DNA from: Streptomyces niger
GTDB lineage: Bacteria > Actinomycetota > Actinomycetes > Streptomycetales > Streptomycetaceae
Length of the DNA stretch: 64,000 nt
Direction of reading: 5' to 3'
Assembly: GCF_000718305.1 (NCBI RefSeq)
Contig: NZ_JOFQ01000008.1
Location: 582,208-646,207, forward strand
Numbering within the stretch: position 1 is the stretch's first letter; each line of letters opens with the position of its first letter. Below are positions 26,251 to 34,156 of this stretch, piece by piece. The notes beneath the pieces are model-generated. The model did no database searches, was not told where the DNA came from, and saw only the letters and a program-made list of their open reading frames with translations. Position numbers and translations under genes: made by a program.

Positions 26251-26803
26251 GACCGCCGCCCGCCCGCCCGGTACGGAGGTGCCGCCCGTCGCGTACGGAG
26301 GTGCCGTCCGCTTCGTACGGAGGTGCGGCCGCCCCGTACGAAGGTGCGACCATCCCGCACGAAGGCACGGCCGTGCCGTATCGAGGTGTCGAGCGGCCTG
26401 TACGGGGGCGTCGAGCGGGACCCGTACCGAAGTGTCGAGCGGCTCGTACGGGGGCGTCGAGCGGGACCTGTACCGAGGCGTCGAGCGGATCCGCGCAGTG
26501 GTGTCGAGCGGGTCGCGCACAAGGGGCGATGATCGGCCTTCGAGCAGCGAAAACCGGACGACCAGCGGTGTCGGGAGAATCCTGCCGGCACCGCATTTGC
26601 CTTCAGGGGGGCCGGGTGCGTATGGTGGTAGATCGTTTGATCCCATTTGCCCGGCGCCCACCGGATCCCCTTCACCGAAGGGGGCGAAGCGCGCCGCGTG
26701 GCGCGTTCTCTCCTTACCGTGGCTGACCGCATTGAGGCGGTCGTTTGTGAAACAACACGGAGTTTGGGCGCGTGCCGAGACTCCGGAAGGTTTCGCATTT
26801 CGC
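26251..26803 (+). promoter_or_regulatory. repeat-rich region and promoter upstream of DEAD-box helicase
   Basis: The 553-bp gap holds degenerate tandem repeats (26269-26520) and, after them, a promoter-like pair TTGCCT (26597-26602) and TATGGT (26621-26626) with an 18-nt spacer. Transcription from there would give a 5' leader of about 170 nt, as is common for cold-inducible DEAD-box helicase genes. Confidence 0.5.
26269..26520 (+). repeat. degenerate tandem repeats of about 20-24 bp
   Basis: About ten units built on GTACGGAGGTGCCG, grading into GTACGGGGGCGTCGAGCGG. The later units are more alike and contain TCGAGCGG in almost every copy. Confidence 0.8.
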
Positions 26804-29071
26804 ATGTCCGTTTCCACTGACCACTCCGCCCTGCCCGCGCACGACGAGCAGGCCCTCCTCGACGACGACCAGGCCGTGAGCCAGGACGCGCAGACCGAGG
26901 CCGCCGAGGCCGTCGCGGAGGAGCCGCAGGCCCCCGAAGAGCCGCAGATCACCTTCGCCGATCTCGGCCTGGACGAGAAGATCGTCCGCAAGCTGGCGCA
27001 GAACGGTGTCACCACCCCGTTCCCGATCCAGGCGGCGACCATCCCGGACGCCATCGCCGGCCGCGACATCCTCGGCCGTGGCCGCACCGGCTCCGGCAAG
27101 ACGCTCTCCTTCGGCCTGCCGCTGCTGACCCGCCTGGCCGGCGGTCGCACCGAGAAGAAGCGCCCCCGCGGCGTCATCCTCACTCCGACCCGTGAGCTCG
27201 CCATGCAGGTGAGCGACGCGCTGCAGCCGTACGGCGACGTCCTCGGCCTCAAGCTGAAGGTCGTCTGCGGTGGCACCTCGATGGGTAACCAGATCTACGC
27301 CCTGGAGCGCGGCGTCGACATCCTCGTCGCCACCCCGGGCCGGCTGCGCGACATCATCAACCGCGGCGCCTGCTCCCTGGACGAGGTCGAGGTCGCCGTC
27401 CTGGACGAGGCCGACCAGATGGCCGACCTGGGCTTCCTGCCCGAGGTCACCGAGCTGCTGGACCTGGTCCCCACCGGCGGCCAGCGCATGCTCTTCTCCG
27501 CGACCATGGAGAACGAGATCGGCACCCTGGTCAAGCGCTACCTGAACAACCCGGTCAGCCACGAGGTCGACGCGGCCCAGGGCGCGGTCACGACCATGTC
27601 CCACCACGTGCTGGTCGTGAAGCCGAAGGACAAGGCGCCCGTCACGGCCGCCATCGCCGCCCGCAAGGGCCGCACGATCATCTTCGTCCGTACGCAGCTG
27701 GGCGCCGACCGCGTCGCCGAGCAGCTGTGCGACTCGGGTGTCCGCGCCGACGCCCTGCACGGCGGCATGACGCAGGGCGCGCGTACGCGGACCCTGGCCG
27801 ACTTCAAGGACGGTTACGTCAACGTCCTGGTCGCCACCGACGTCGCCGCCCGCGGCATCCACGTCGACGGCATCGACCTGGTTCTGAACGTGGACCCGGC
27901 CGGCGACCACAAGGACTACCTGCACCGTTCCGGCCGTACGGCGCGCGCCGGCCAGTCCGGCACGGTCGTGTCGCTGGCCCTGCCGCACCAGCGCCGGCAG
28001 ATCTTCCGCCTCATGGAGGACGCGGGCGTGGACGCCTCGCGCCACATCGTGGGCGGCGCCGGCCAGTTCGACGAGGACGTGGCCCGGATCACCGGCGCCC
28101 GCTCGCTCACCGAGGTGCAGGCCGAGTCGGCCGCGAACTCCGCCAAGCAGGCCGAGCGCGAGGTCCAGGAGCTGACCCGCGAGCTGGAGCGGCTGCAGCG
28201 CCGCGCCGCCGAGCTGCGCGAGGACGCCGACCGGCTGACCGCCAAGGCCGCGCGCGAGCGGGGCGAGGACCCCGAGGCCGCGGTGCAGGCCAAGGCCGAG
28301 GCGGAGGCCGCTGCCGAGGCGGAGAGCGCCGCGCAGCCCGAGGCGTCGGTGCCGGCCCAGGCCCCGCGCGCCGCCGAGGCCGACGACACGCAGCGCCGCT
28401 CCACGTACCGCGACGAGCGGGGCAACTACGAGCGCCGTGACCGTCGTGACGACCGTGGTGGCCGTTCCTTCGACCGCAACGACCGTGGCGGTGACCGCGG
28501 TGGCGACCGGGGTGGCTTCGGCCGTGACCGTCGTGATGACCGTGGTGGCCGTTCCTTCGACCGGAACGACCGCAACGACCGTGGCGGCGACCGCGGTGGT
28601 TTCAACCGTGACCGTCGTGACGACCGTGGTGGCCGTTCCTTCGACCGCAACGACCGCAACGACCGCGGTGGTGACCGGGGTGGCTTCGGCCGTGACCGCC
28701 GTGATGACCGCGGTGGGCGTTCCTTCGATCGGAATGACCGCAACGACCGTGGCGGCGACCGGGGTGGCTTCGGCCGTGACCGTCGTGATGACCGTGGTGG
28801 CCGTTCCTTCGACCGCAACGACCGCAACGACCGCGGTGGCGACCGTGGCGGCTTCCGTCGCGACGACCGTGGTGGCCGTCCCTTCGAGCGTCGTGACCAC
28901 CGTGGCGGCGACCGCCCGTTCAACCGCGACCGCCGGGACGACCGCTTCGGTCGCGACCGCGACAACGACCGTCGTCCGCACAACCGCCGCGACGACCACC
29001 GCGGCGGAAACGCCGGCGGCCGGTCCTTCGACCGCCGTGCGGACAAGCCGCGCTGGAAGCGCAACGGCTGA
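26804..29071 (+). CDS. DEAD-box RNA helicase with repetitive RGG-like tail
   Basis: This is a 755-residue ATP-dependent RNA helicase. The N-terminal 48 residues are acidic; the Q-motif (Phe51, Gln76), Walker A RTGSGKT (94-100), PTRELA, DEAD (201-204), SATM, and the C-terminal motifs VATDVAARGIHVDG and HRSGRTARAG are all intact. A coiled, Glu/Ala-rich linker follows, then from about residue 540 a tail of near-identical repeats (NDRNDRGGDRGGF plus RDRRDDRGGRSFDR), a low-complexity RNA-binding or phase-separating element known from DEAD-box tails. The ATG at 26804 is preceded by GGAAGG at 14-19 nt. Promoter-like sequence about 170 nt upstream implies a long leader. Confidence 0.93.
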   Translation: MSVSTDHSALPAHDEQALLDDDQAVSQDAQTEAAEAVAEEPQAPEEPQITFADLGLDEKIVRKLAQNGVTTPFPIQAATIPDAIAGRDILGRGRTGSGKTLSFGLPLLTRLAGGRTEKKRPRGVILTPTRELAMQVSDALQPYGDVLGLKLKVVCGGTSMGNQIYALERGVDILVATPGRLRDIINRGACSLDEVEVAVLDEADQMADLGFLPEVTELLDLVPTGGQRMLFSATMENEIGTLVKRYLNNPVSHEVDAAQGAVTTMSHHVLVVKPKDKAPVTAAIAARKGRTIIFVRTQLGADRVAEQLCDSGVRADALHGGMTQGARTRTLADFKDGYVNVLVATDVAARGIHVDGIDLVLNVDPAGDHKDYLHRSGRTARAGQSGTVVSLALPHQRRQIFRLMEDAGVDASRHIVGGAGQFDEDVARITGARSLTEVQAESAANSAKQAEREVQELTRELERLQRRAAELREDADRLTAKAARERGEDPEAAVQAKAEAEAAAEAESAAQPEASVPAQAPRAAEADDTQRRSTYRDERGNYERRDRRDDRGGRSFDRNDRGGDRGGDRGGFGRDRRDDRGGRSFDRNDRNDRGGDRGGFNRDRRDDRGGRSFDRNDRNDRGGDRGGFGRDRRDDRGGRSFDRNDRNDRGGDRGGFGRDRRDDRGGRSFDRNDRNDRGGDRGGFRRDDRGGRPFERRDHRGGDRPFNRDRRDDRFGRDRDNDRRPHNRRDDHRGGNAGGRSFDRRADKPRWKRNG
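28440..28880 (+). repeat. in-frame tandem repeats encoding the helicase tail
   Basis: Four to five units of roughly 84-90 bp, each carrying two to three GACCG(T/C)GG-type half-units, are almost identical at the DNA level, so copy number may vary between strains. Confidence 0.85.
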
Positions 29072-29117
29072 CCCGGCGTCGGAGCGGCCCTGAGCTGCCC
29101 GTACGCGGTCGCCTGAA

Positions 29118-29150
29118 CGGTGGGCCCACCCTCTTCGGGCGGGCCCACCG
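29118..29150 (+). terminator. terminator of the DEAD-box helicase gene
   Basis: CGGTGGGCCC (29118-29127) and GGGCCCACCG (29141-29150) form a perfect 10-bp stem 46 nt after the stop codon. Confidence 0.7.
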
Positions 29151-29240
29151 GCACGTTCTCACCCCGTGCCGCAGGCCCACATCGGGCCACTTCGACCCCG
29201 CCGAGCCCTAATGCCTTCCAGCTGAAGGACGAGCGCGGGC

Positions 29241-29246
29241 TATGCT
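29241..29246 (+). promoter_or_regulatory. -10 element of tRNA-Lys
   Basis: TATGCT lies 9 nt before the tRNA and matches the -10 of the tRNA-Glu cluster; the -35 is not clear. Confidence 0.45.
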
Positions 29247-29255
29247 GCTCGGTGC

Positions 29256-29328
29256 GGGCCATTAGCTCAATTGGCAGAGCAGTGGACTTTTAATCCATTG
29301 GTTCAGGGTTCGAGCCCCTGATGGCCCA
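29256..29328 (+). tRNA. tRNA-Lys (TTT), probable integration site
   Basis: Cloverleaf with acceptor GGGCCAT/ATGGCCC, anticodon loop CTTTTAA (anticodon TTT), and T-loop TTCGAGC. It is followed by CCG rather than CCA. An integrase remnant pointing toward it ends 113 nt downstream, the usual arrangement when the tRNA 3' end is an attachment site. Confidence 0.97.
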
Positions 29329-29367
29329 CCGGTCAGGCCCCTCGACAGGACGCTGACCAGCAAGAAC

Positions 29368-29398
29368 GCGCCCCGGCTACTTTCTCTGGCCGGGGCGC
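29368..29398 (+). terminator. terminator of tRNA-Lys
   Basis: GCGCCCCGGC (29368-29377) and GCCGGGGCGC (29389-29398) form a perfect 10-bp stem with an 11-nt loop followed by TT. Confidence 0.8.
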
Positions 29399-29440
29399 TT
29401 CCTGTAGATCAGCCGATTGCGTGAGCGATGCGTGAGCGCA

Positions 29441-30182
29441 CTACACGGCCGAGCTGCGAGGAACGAGCTGCGCTGCGGCTTCCGCGGCCCCCTTGGCCAG
29501 CTCAGGAAGGACGCTCGCGTAGATGTCCCTCGTGATCGTTATCGACGAGTGACCCAGCATCTCCTCAACTCCTCGACCACCTTCATGTCCGCTCCGGCAG
29601 CGAGCATCAGTGTGGCCGCGCCGTGCCGAAGGTCGTGGAGACGGACCGGCGGAAGACCTGACGCGGTGACAAGCCGCTCGAACAGGTCGGTGACCTTGCC
29701 CGGGTGGAGCCAGGAGCCGTCCTCACTGGTGAAGACGCGGCCGGTGTCGACCCACGCCTTCCCCCACGCCAGGCGTTCCTTCGCCCGCTGGGCGCGGTGG
29801 GCCTTGAGAGCGCGGACCGTCTGGTCGTCCAGGGGGGCGACACGGAAGCCGCTGGACGTCTTGGGTACCGACTCAGCGACCTCCCAGCCGTCTTGAACGA
29901 GCTGTGCGGACACGGTCAGGGAGCCGGCGTCCAGGTTCGTCTCCGCCACGGCTGTCCGCAGGCTTCGCCCCGCCGGAGGCCGCGGAGGGCTATGAGGTGC
30001 CACACGGCGTAGAGGCGGTCCTTGGACACGAAGTCGAGGAACTGCCCGACCTGCCCGACCTGCCCGATTTGCTCGGGCGTCCAGACCATGACAGGAGAGG
30101 GCCTGACGCTCGTCTCGCGCCATTGGGCAATCCGCTCGCCGGTCCAGAGCAGGGCCTTGGGCCGCTCGGCGGCTTCCAGCTA
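29441..30182 (-). pseudogene. tyrosine recombinase/integrase, frameshifted 3' remnant
   Basis: Reading the minus strand across frames gives LEAAERPKALLWTGERIAQW, then WHLIALRGLRRGEACG, LDAGSLTVSAQLVQDGWEV, VFTSEDGSWLHPGKVTDLFERL, RLHDLRHGAATLMLAAGADM and EEMLGHSSITITRDIYASVL, the C-terminal catalytic domain of a phage-type tyrosine integrase (Arg, HxxR, His and Tyr all identifiable). It is broken in at least three ways: an in-frame TAG before the first leucine and loss of the N-terminus, a likely 1-bp deletion near 29945-29955, and an 8-bp insertion near 29567-29574 (repeat of CTCCTC-type sequence). It lies directly beside tRNA-Lys, facing it. Confidence 0.85.
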
Positions 30183-30200
30183 GACGTGTGAGCCGCCGGG

Positions 30201-30681
30201 GTGAAGGTGATCGGCTGCCCGGTCGCTCGTCAGGCCGTCCAGCACCTCCAGACCGCCAGCGCTCGCACTCTCGTCCCCGTCCTCGATGACCTCGCCGCCC
30301 GGCAGCCCAGGGAGGACGAACGCCGTCCCCTCACCCATGACATCCGGACCGCCGTACCCGACCACGCCGAACGCATAGTCACGACCCCGCCTGGCCTGCC
30401 CTCGCCACCGTCCTGGCCGACGCCGAGGCATGAGGCCACCGCCCCCACCAGCTCCTCAAGGAAGCCGCCGCACAACGCGAACTGACCACCGCCCGCAGCC
30501 CGCCCGTGTGCTGATCACCCGCATCCAGCACACCAGCCGCACCCCCGCCCCCGACCGCCGCGCCGAAGCAGCCCGCCGACGCTCGACCATGATCTCCTCG
30601 GCCCCTGCCCAGGCCGAAACCCCACAGCGAACGGCGGCGAACACGACACCCACCGAACGGCAGCACCGGCAACGCGGATAG
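30201..30681 (+). pseudogene. decayed fragment resembling a mobilisation/relaxase protein C-terminus
   Basis: Pieces of coherent protein appear in different plus-strand frames: HDIRTAVPDHAERIVT, then WPALATVLADAEA (followed by a stop), HQLLKEAAAQRELTTARSP, then RVLITRIQHTSRTPAPDRRA. The order and wording resemble the C-terminal tail of transfer or mobilisation proteins of actinobacterial integrative elements as I remember them. At least two frameshifts and one stop make it non-functional. The assignment is tentative, but the adjacency to an integrase remnant supports it. Confidence 0.4.
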
Positions 30682-31075
30682 TTCCCGTCGGATTCGAGGG
30701 GCCGTCCCCGCGGTCAGCGAGAGGGGCCCGCCCGCGGCGTCGGCCAGCTCGACGCGCGACCATGGAGCGGCGTCAAGGAACGACTGCGGACCGTCGGGCA
30801 ACTCGCACGGCAGCTGCCATAAAGCCCAATGTCCCTGCATTATGTCCCTCGGGAAATCAGGCGGAAACTCCAGAAAATCTGGGGGAGTTGTGGTGAGCCG
30901 CGCGGACTGTGATCAGGGACACGCCGTCGCGCGTTCGCTGTGTGATCATGTCAATGGCATCATAGGGGGCGCTCGCACCGCGGGCGACTTTTTCTCTGGC
31001 ACCCGCACTGACCATTCGGGAGCCTGAACGGGGCATCTGAAAAATCCATGCGGGTGCGCATGGATCGGGGGATTA
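30682..31075 (+). promoter_or_regulatory. upstream region of the secreted-protein operon
   Basis: This 394-bp gap is lower in GC than the flanks. Just before the first gene, ATCCATGCG and CGCATGGAT (31044-31065) form a perfect 9-bp stem with a 4-nt loop, directly followed by the Shine-Dalgarno CGGGGG and the ATG at 31076, so the hairpin could control ribosome access. No confident -35/-10 pair was identified. Confidence 0.5.
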
Positions 31076-31579
31076 ATGAAGACGAAGACCGCACGTTCGC
31101 GTTTCCTGAAGGGCGCGGCGAGTGCCGCCGCACTCAGCGCCGGTCTGCTGATCGCCGCACCGAGTGCACACGCCACCAGTGACTCCGCCACCTGGAACAT
31201 TCCTGGTGGCAACAAGATGTCGGTGAACGCCTGGCACTGTGGCACCTACGTGAGCGCCTGCGACTGGAAGGCGTCCACGAAGATGAAGGGCAGCAACCCG
31301 AAGAAGGCTCAGTGGATCAAGAACGTCGCTGACCTCCAGGCTCACGGCGTCAGCGTGAGCATCAAGATTTCGAAGAACCCCGAGGCATCGCTCAAGATGG
31401 TGAGCAAGTCTCTGGGGCGGGTGACCTGGAAGAACACCAAGACGTGGATCTCCGACACCAGCGGCCAGATGCGTCCCAGCAAGCTGACCACCTACGTGTC
31501 GACCAAGAGCTGCGGCTCGGCCCAGATCACCAGCAAGGTCAAGTTCAGCACGAAGTGCGTCTACGCCGGCGCTGCCTGA
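31076..31579 (+). CDS. small basic secreted protein, unknown family
   Basis: The 167-residue product has a Sec signal peptide: a basic start (MKTKTARSRF), a hydrophobic core ALSAGLLIAAP, and a likely AHA cleavage site after residue 33. The mature 134 residues are Lys- and Ser/Thr-rich, strongly basic, and contain four Cys (55, 62, 146, 161), enough for two disulfides. There is no lipobox or membrane anchor, so it should be released. I do not recognise the family; it is not an obvious lactococcin-972 homologue. A long hairpin between it and the next gene would allow higher expression than the downstream genes. Codon use is richer in AAG than its neighbours. A toxin, bacteriocin or signal role is inference from context. 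Confidence 0.8.
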   Translation: MKTKTARSRFLKGAASAAALSAGLLIAAPSAHATSDSATWNIPGGNKMSVNAWHCGTYVSACDWKASTKMKGSNPKKAQWIKNVADLQAHGVSVSIKISKNPEASLKMVSKSLGRVTWKNTKTWISDTSGQMRPSKLTTYVSTKSCGSAQITSKVKFSTKCVYAGAA

Positions 31580-31611
31580 CCAGCGGTGCGCGGCTGAACT
31601 GAATTGCTTGA

Positions 31612-31653
31612 CGAGGGTGCGGACCGTCGGGTACCAGGCGGTCCGCACCCTCG
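31612..31653 (+). terminator. intercistronic hairpin (partial terminator)
   Basis: CGAGGGTGCGGACCG (31612-31626) and CGGTCCGCACCCTCG (31639-31653) form a perfect 15-bp stem with a 12-nt loop between the secreted protein and the lipoprotein gene. It would raise the ratio of the first transcript to the rest. Confidence 0.75.
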
Positions 31654-31683
31654 GGGGTATGCACGAAGTGTTGGGGGGGACGC

Positions 31684-33414
31684 GTGTCATACATCGGGGT
31701 GGCGCGGAAGTCGAGAAATGCGCACGAGTGGCACCCGCGTAACTGGATTCTGCTGGCAGTTTGCTGCTGCTTGCTGCTCAGTTCATGTGGCTCTTCGGAC
31801 GCACCTGCCGGTCGGCAAGGGGAGCAGTCGCAGAAGTACTTCCAAGGATTGGTCAGTTCGCAGAACGGGCTTTACTACCACCCCTTCTTGGAGAATGAAC
31901 CAGCCGGTGTCGAGGCGCAGTCCTATGCGCTGGAAATACTGGCCGAGACGGGGCAGCGGCCAAAGGTTTCCCTCGACGCAAAGGAACAATCGGCACTGCA
32001 CGACGACGCCCTTGCAATGTCTGCGCTGTGGGGACGTTATTGGCTCATCCCTTTCCGCCAGGCGGATGCCACTGGCGTGCTGACCGCCCGGGACGCCGAA
32101 GCTGTACAGAAGCTCCGTCAAAAGGATGGCTCATACCGCGATCCTGACCTCGGCAAGAAGGACACCGCAGCCCTCATCGGCACCACCTGGGCGGCTCTGG
32201 AGGTGCTGGACGCCGTCGGCTCTCTCGACGGGCCCGTTGCCACCGGAACCTCTTCGACAGCCGCCTGGCTGGAATCCCTGGCCGGCAAGACCGATGACCT
32301 GTCCGAAGCCGGAGCGCTGGCCCGCGCCCTGCAGCTGCTGTCGCAGCCCGTGCCGGAGCACCTCACTCGGCTGAAGGCGCCGCGCATGGACGACTTCACC
32401 TCCCTCGGCGCCGACGAGCGCATCTCGCGGCTCGTCGACACCTACGGATACGTGCAGGTACAGGAGGCTGCGGGACGGCGCCCCGCAATCGATGCGACAG
32501 CATGGCAGCAGGTGCTGAAGCACAACGCCGACACACTGGACTACGAACAGCTCTTCTACACCGTGCACATTCTGCACTCGGTCGGCACCGATACGAGCGT
32601 CTACCACGACGCCCGCCGTCGCCTGTTGCGCAACCGACTCGACAACGGCACGGTGCGCGATCCGGACGCCTACGCGGGCAGCCTGGACGCCTCCTTGTGG
32701 GTGGAGCGGCTGCGCTCCCTGGTCGGCTGGACGACCGAGGACCGCCCACTGGTCGCCGCGCTGGAGCGCACGGACGGGACCGCGGACCGGAGCCCGGACG
32801 GTGGCGAACTGCTCGCCCGGACCGCGCTGTTCCAGCAGGCCGGTTCTCCGGACCACGCGGACGGCACAGTGATCCAGGACTGCGCGGAAGGCCGGCTGCT
32901 GCCCGGCACTGTGACGGCGGACAACGCGGCCGAGTGGCAGCGTACGAGCATGGAGTGCGCCGAAGCCGGAGGCACCGTGCCGACGCCGGACGTGACCCGC
33001 TGGCAGCTCGACAGCCCGCAGCGGGCGGCGGCCGCCGGCGCGCTCGCGGTGGGTCTGGATGCCACGGACCACGCGGACGACGTCCCGGACTGGATCACCG
33101 CCGACACACTGGCCTCGTGGGCCAGGAACCCGGAACGTTTCACCTCCGTCTACGACTACGCCCAGGTCGTACGCGCCTACCTGTCGCTCGGCGGGCAGGC
33201 GAACGGCGCCCTACGCACGGCGATGCGGCGGGGCACCGGCCAGTACAAGGGGTGCCCCGGCATGCCGGACTTCTACCGGACCGGCGGCTCCGACCCCGGC
33301 TGCGATCTGAAGACCACCTGGGCGGTATGGGCGCTGGATCAGGAGGCGCAGGGCGTGCTCGACGCCCTGCCCGAGGGTGCTGCCCGCACGGCGGGCGCAC
33401 GGGCACGACAGTAG
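31684..33414 (+). CDS. large lipoprotein with possible alpha/alpha-barrel repeats
   Basis: The 576-residue protein starts with a signal ending in the lipobox LLSSC (Cys35), preceded by three adjacent Cys in the hydrophobic core. The exported part is helical and contains segments such as LRQKDGSYRDPDLGKKDTAALIGTTWAALEVLDAVG that resemble the repeats of alpha/alpha-toroid proteins (squalene cyclase or prenyltransferase-like). No catalytic Asp-rich motif of those enzymes is seen, so a binding or scaffold role is more likely. GTG 31684 follows GGGGGGAC. It is probably cotranscribed with the ABC genes downstream (31-nt gap to the next start). Confidence 0.7.
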   Translation: MSYIGVARKSRNAHEWHPRNWILLAVCCCLLLSSCGSSDAPAGRQGEQSQKYFQGLVSSQNGLYYHPFLENEPAGVEAQSYALEILAETGQRPKVSLDAKEQSALHDDALAMSALWGRYWLIPFRQADATGVLTARDAEAVQKLRQKDGSYRDPDLGKKDTAALIGTTWAALEVLDAVGSLDGPVATGTSSTAAWLESLAGKTDDLSEAGALARALQLLSQPVPEHLTRLKAPRMDDFTSLGADERISRLVDTYGYVQVQEAAGRRPAIDATAWQQVLKHNADTLDYEQLFYTVHILHSVGTDTSVYHDARRRLLRNRLDNGTVRDPDAYAGSLDASLWVERLRSLVGWTTEDRPLVAALERTDGTADRSPDGGELLARTALFQQAGSPDHADGTVIQDCAEGRLLPGTVTADNAAEWQRTSMECAEAGGTVPTPDVTRWQLDSPQRAAAAGALAVGLDATDHADDVPDWITADTLASWARNPERFTSVYDYAQVVRAYLSLGGQANGALRTAMRRGTGQYKGCPGMPDFYRTGGSDPGCDLKTTWAVWALDQEAQGVLDALPEGAARTAGARARQ

Positions 33415-33445
33415 GACAGTGATGGATGAAGGTGGGAGCGACACA

Positions 33446-34156
33446 GTGAGTGCGCCATTGCGCGTCGAAGGAGTGGGTAAGTCCTATTCCTTGCGCGGAC
33501 AGAGAATCGACGTGCTGCGAGGTGTCGACCTCACCGTGGACCGTGGTCGCATCAGCGCCCTGATGGGGCGCTCCGGATCCGGCAAGAGCACCCTGCTGCA
33601 CGTCCTCGGGCTGCTCACCCCGCCCGACACCGGCCGCATCCACCTCGACGGCAGAGACGTGACCGGCCTTCGCGACGCCGAGCTGGCCGATCTGCGCCGT
33701 CGGCAGTTGGGCTTCGTCTTCCAGTCCTACAACCTGCTCCCCCAGCATTCCGCGCTGGACAATGTGGTGCTGCCCGCGCTGCAGCGCCGCACCTCAGCAC
33801 TGCAGCGCGGGCGCGAACTGCTGGAACGGGTGGGCCTCGGCGACCGTGCCGGCCACCGTCCTGGCGAACTGTCCGGCGGCGAGCAGCAGCGTGTCGCGCT
33901 GGCCCGCGCGCTCATCAACGACCCGCCCGTCATCCTCGCGGACGAGCCCACGGGCAATCTCGACGAGAACAGCGAGGAACTGCTCCTCAAGCTGTTCAGG
34001 GAGCTGGCCGACGAGGGCAAGGCCGTGCTGATCGTGACCCACAACCAGGCCGTGGCGGAGATCGCCGACACGGTATCGCGCATCGCCGACGGCACACTCG
34101 ACAACACCGCCACCGGTGGCGAGGACAAGGCGGCACGAGGGACGGACGCCACATGA
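33446..34156 (+). CDS. ABC transporter ATP-binding protein (MacB/LolD type)
   Basis: The 236-residue ATPase has Walker A GRSGSGKST (41-49), Q-loop VFQSYNLLP, signature LSGGEQQRVALARAL, Walker B VILADEPTGNLD and the H-loop VTHNQ. The sequence style (DRGRISALMGRSGSGKST, PTGNLD) places it with LolD/MacB-like ATPases, which pair with FtsX-type permeases in extrusion or mechanotransmission rather than import. GTG 33446 is chosen because GGTGGGAG lies 8-15 nt upstream and homology starts there; ATG 33422 would add eight residues. Its stop codon overlaps the permease start (ATGA). Confidence 0.92.
   Translation: MSAPLRVEGVGKSYSLRGQRIDVLRGVDLTVDRGRISALMGRSGSGKSTLLHVLGLLTPPDTGRIHLDGRDVTGLRDAELADLRRRQLGFVFQSYNLLPQHSALDNVVLPALQRRTSALQRGRELLERVGLGDRAGHRPGELSGGEQQRVALARALINDPPVILADEPTGNLDENSEELLLKLFRELADEGKAVLIVTHNQAVAEIADTVSRIADGTLDNTATGGEDKAARGTDAT

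Noticed and set aside
22864..27276. A very long minus-strand open frame of 1470 codons.
   Set aside because: It runs antisense through several real genes, has shadow composition (Arg/Pro-rich), and lacks any recognisable domain.
26714..28999. A long minus-strand open frame opposite the DEAD-box helicase.
   Set aside because: Val/Ala-rich mirror of the helicase coding strand and its repeats; no independent signal.
23083..29330. The 13-mer CTGATGGCCCACC occurs at 23083-23095 and at 29318-29330 (tRNA-Lys end), suggestive of an attachment-site pair.
   Set aside because: The interval holds core genes (metallophosphoesterase, DEAD-box helicase), and the integrase remnant lies on the other side of tRNA-Lys. 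The match is short and probably chance.
30379..30840. Minus-strand frame starting MQGHWALWQLPCELPDG.
   Set aside because: The first 45 residues look protein-like but the rest is low-complexity shadow of the plus-strand relic; too little to call a gene.
31076..31579. Classification of the secreted protein as a lactococcin-972 bacteriocin.
   Set aside because: The length and Cys pattern differ and the family signature (Trp/Tyr/Ser-rich short core) is absent; only the operon context is similar.
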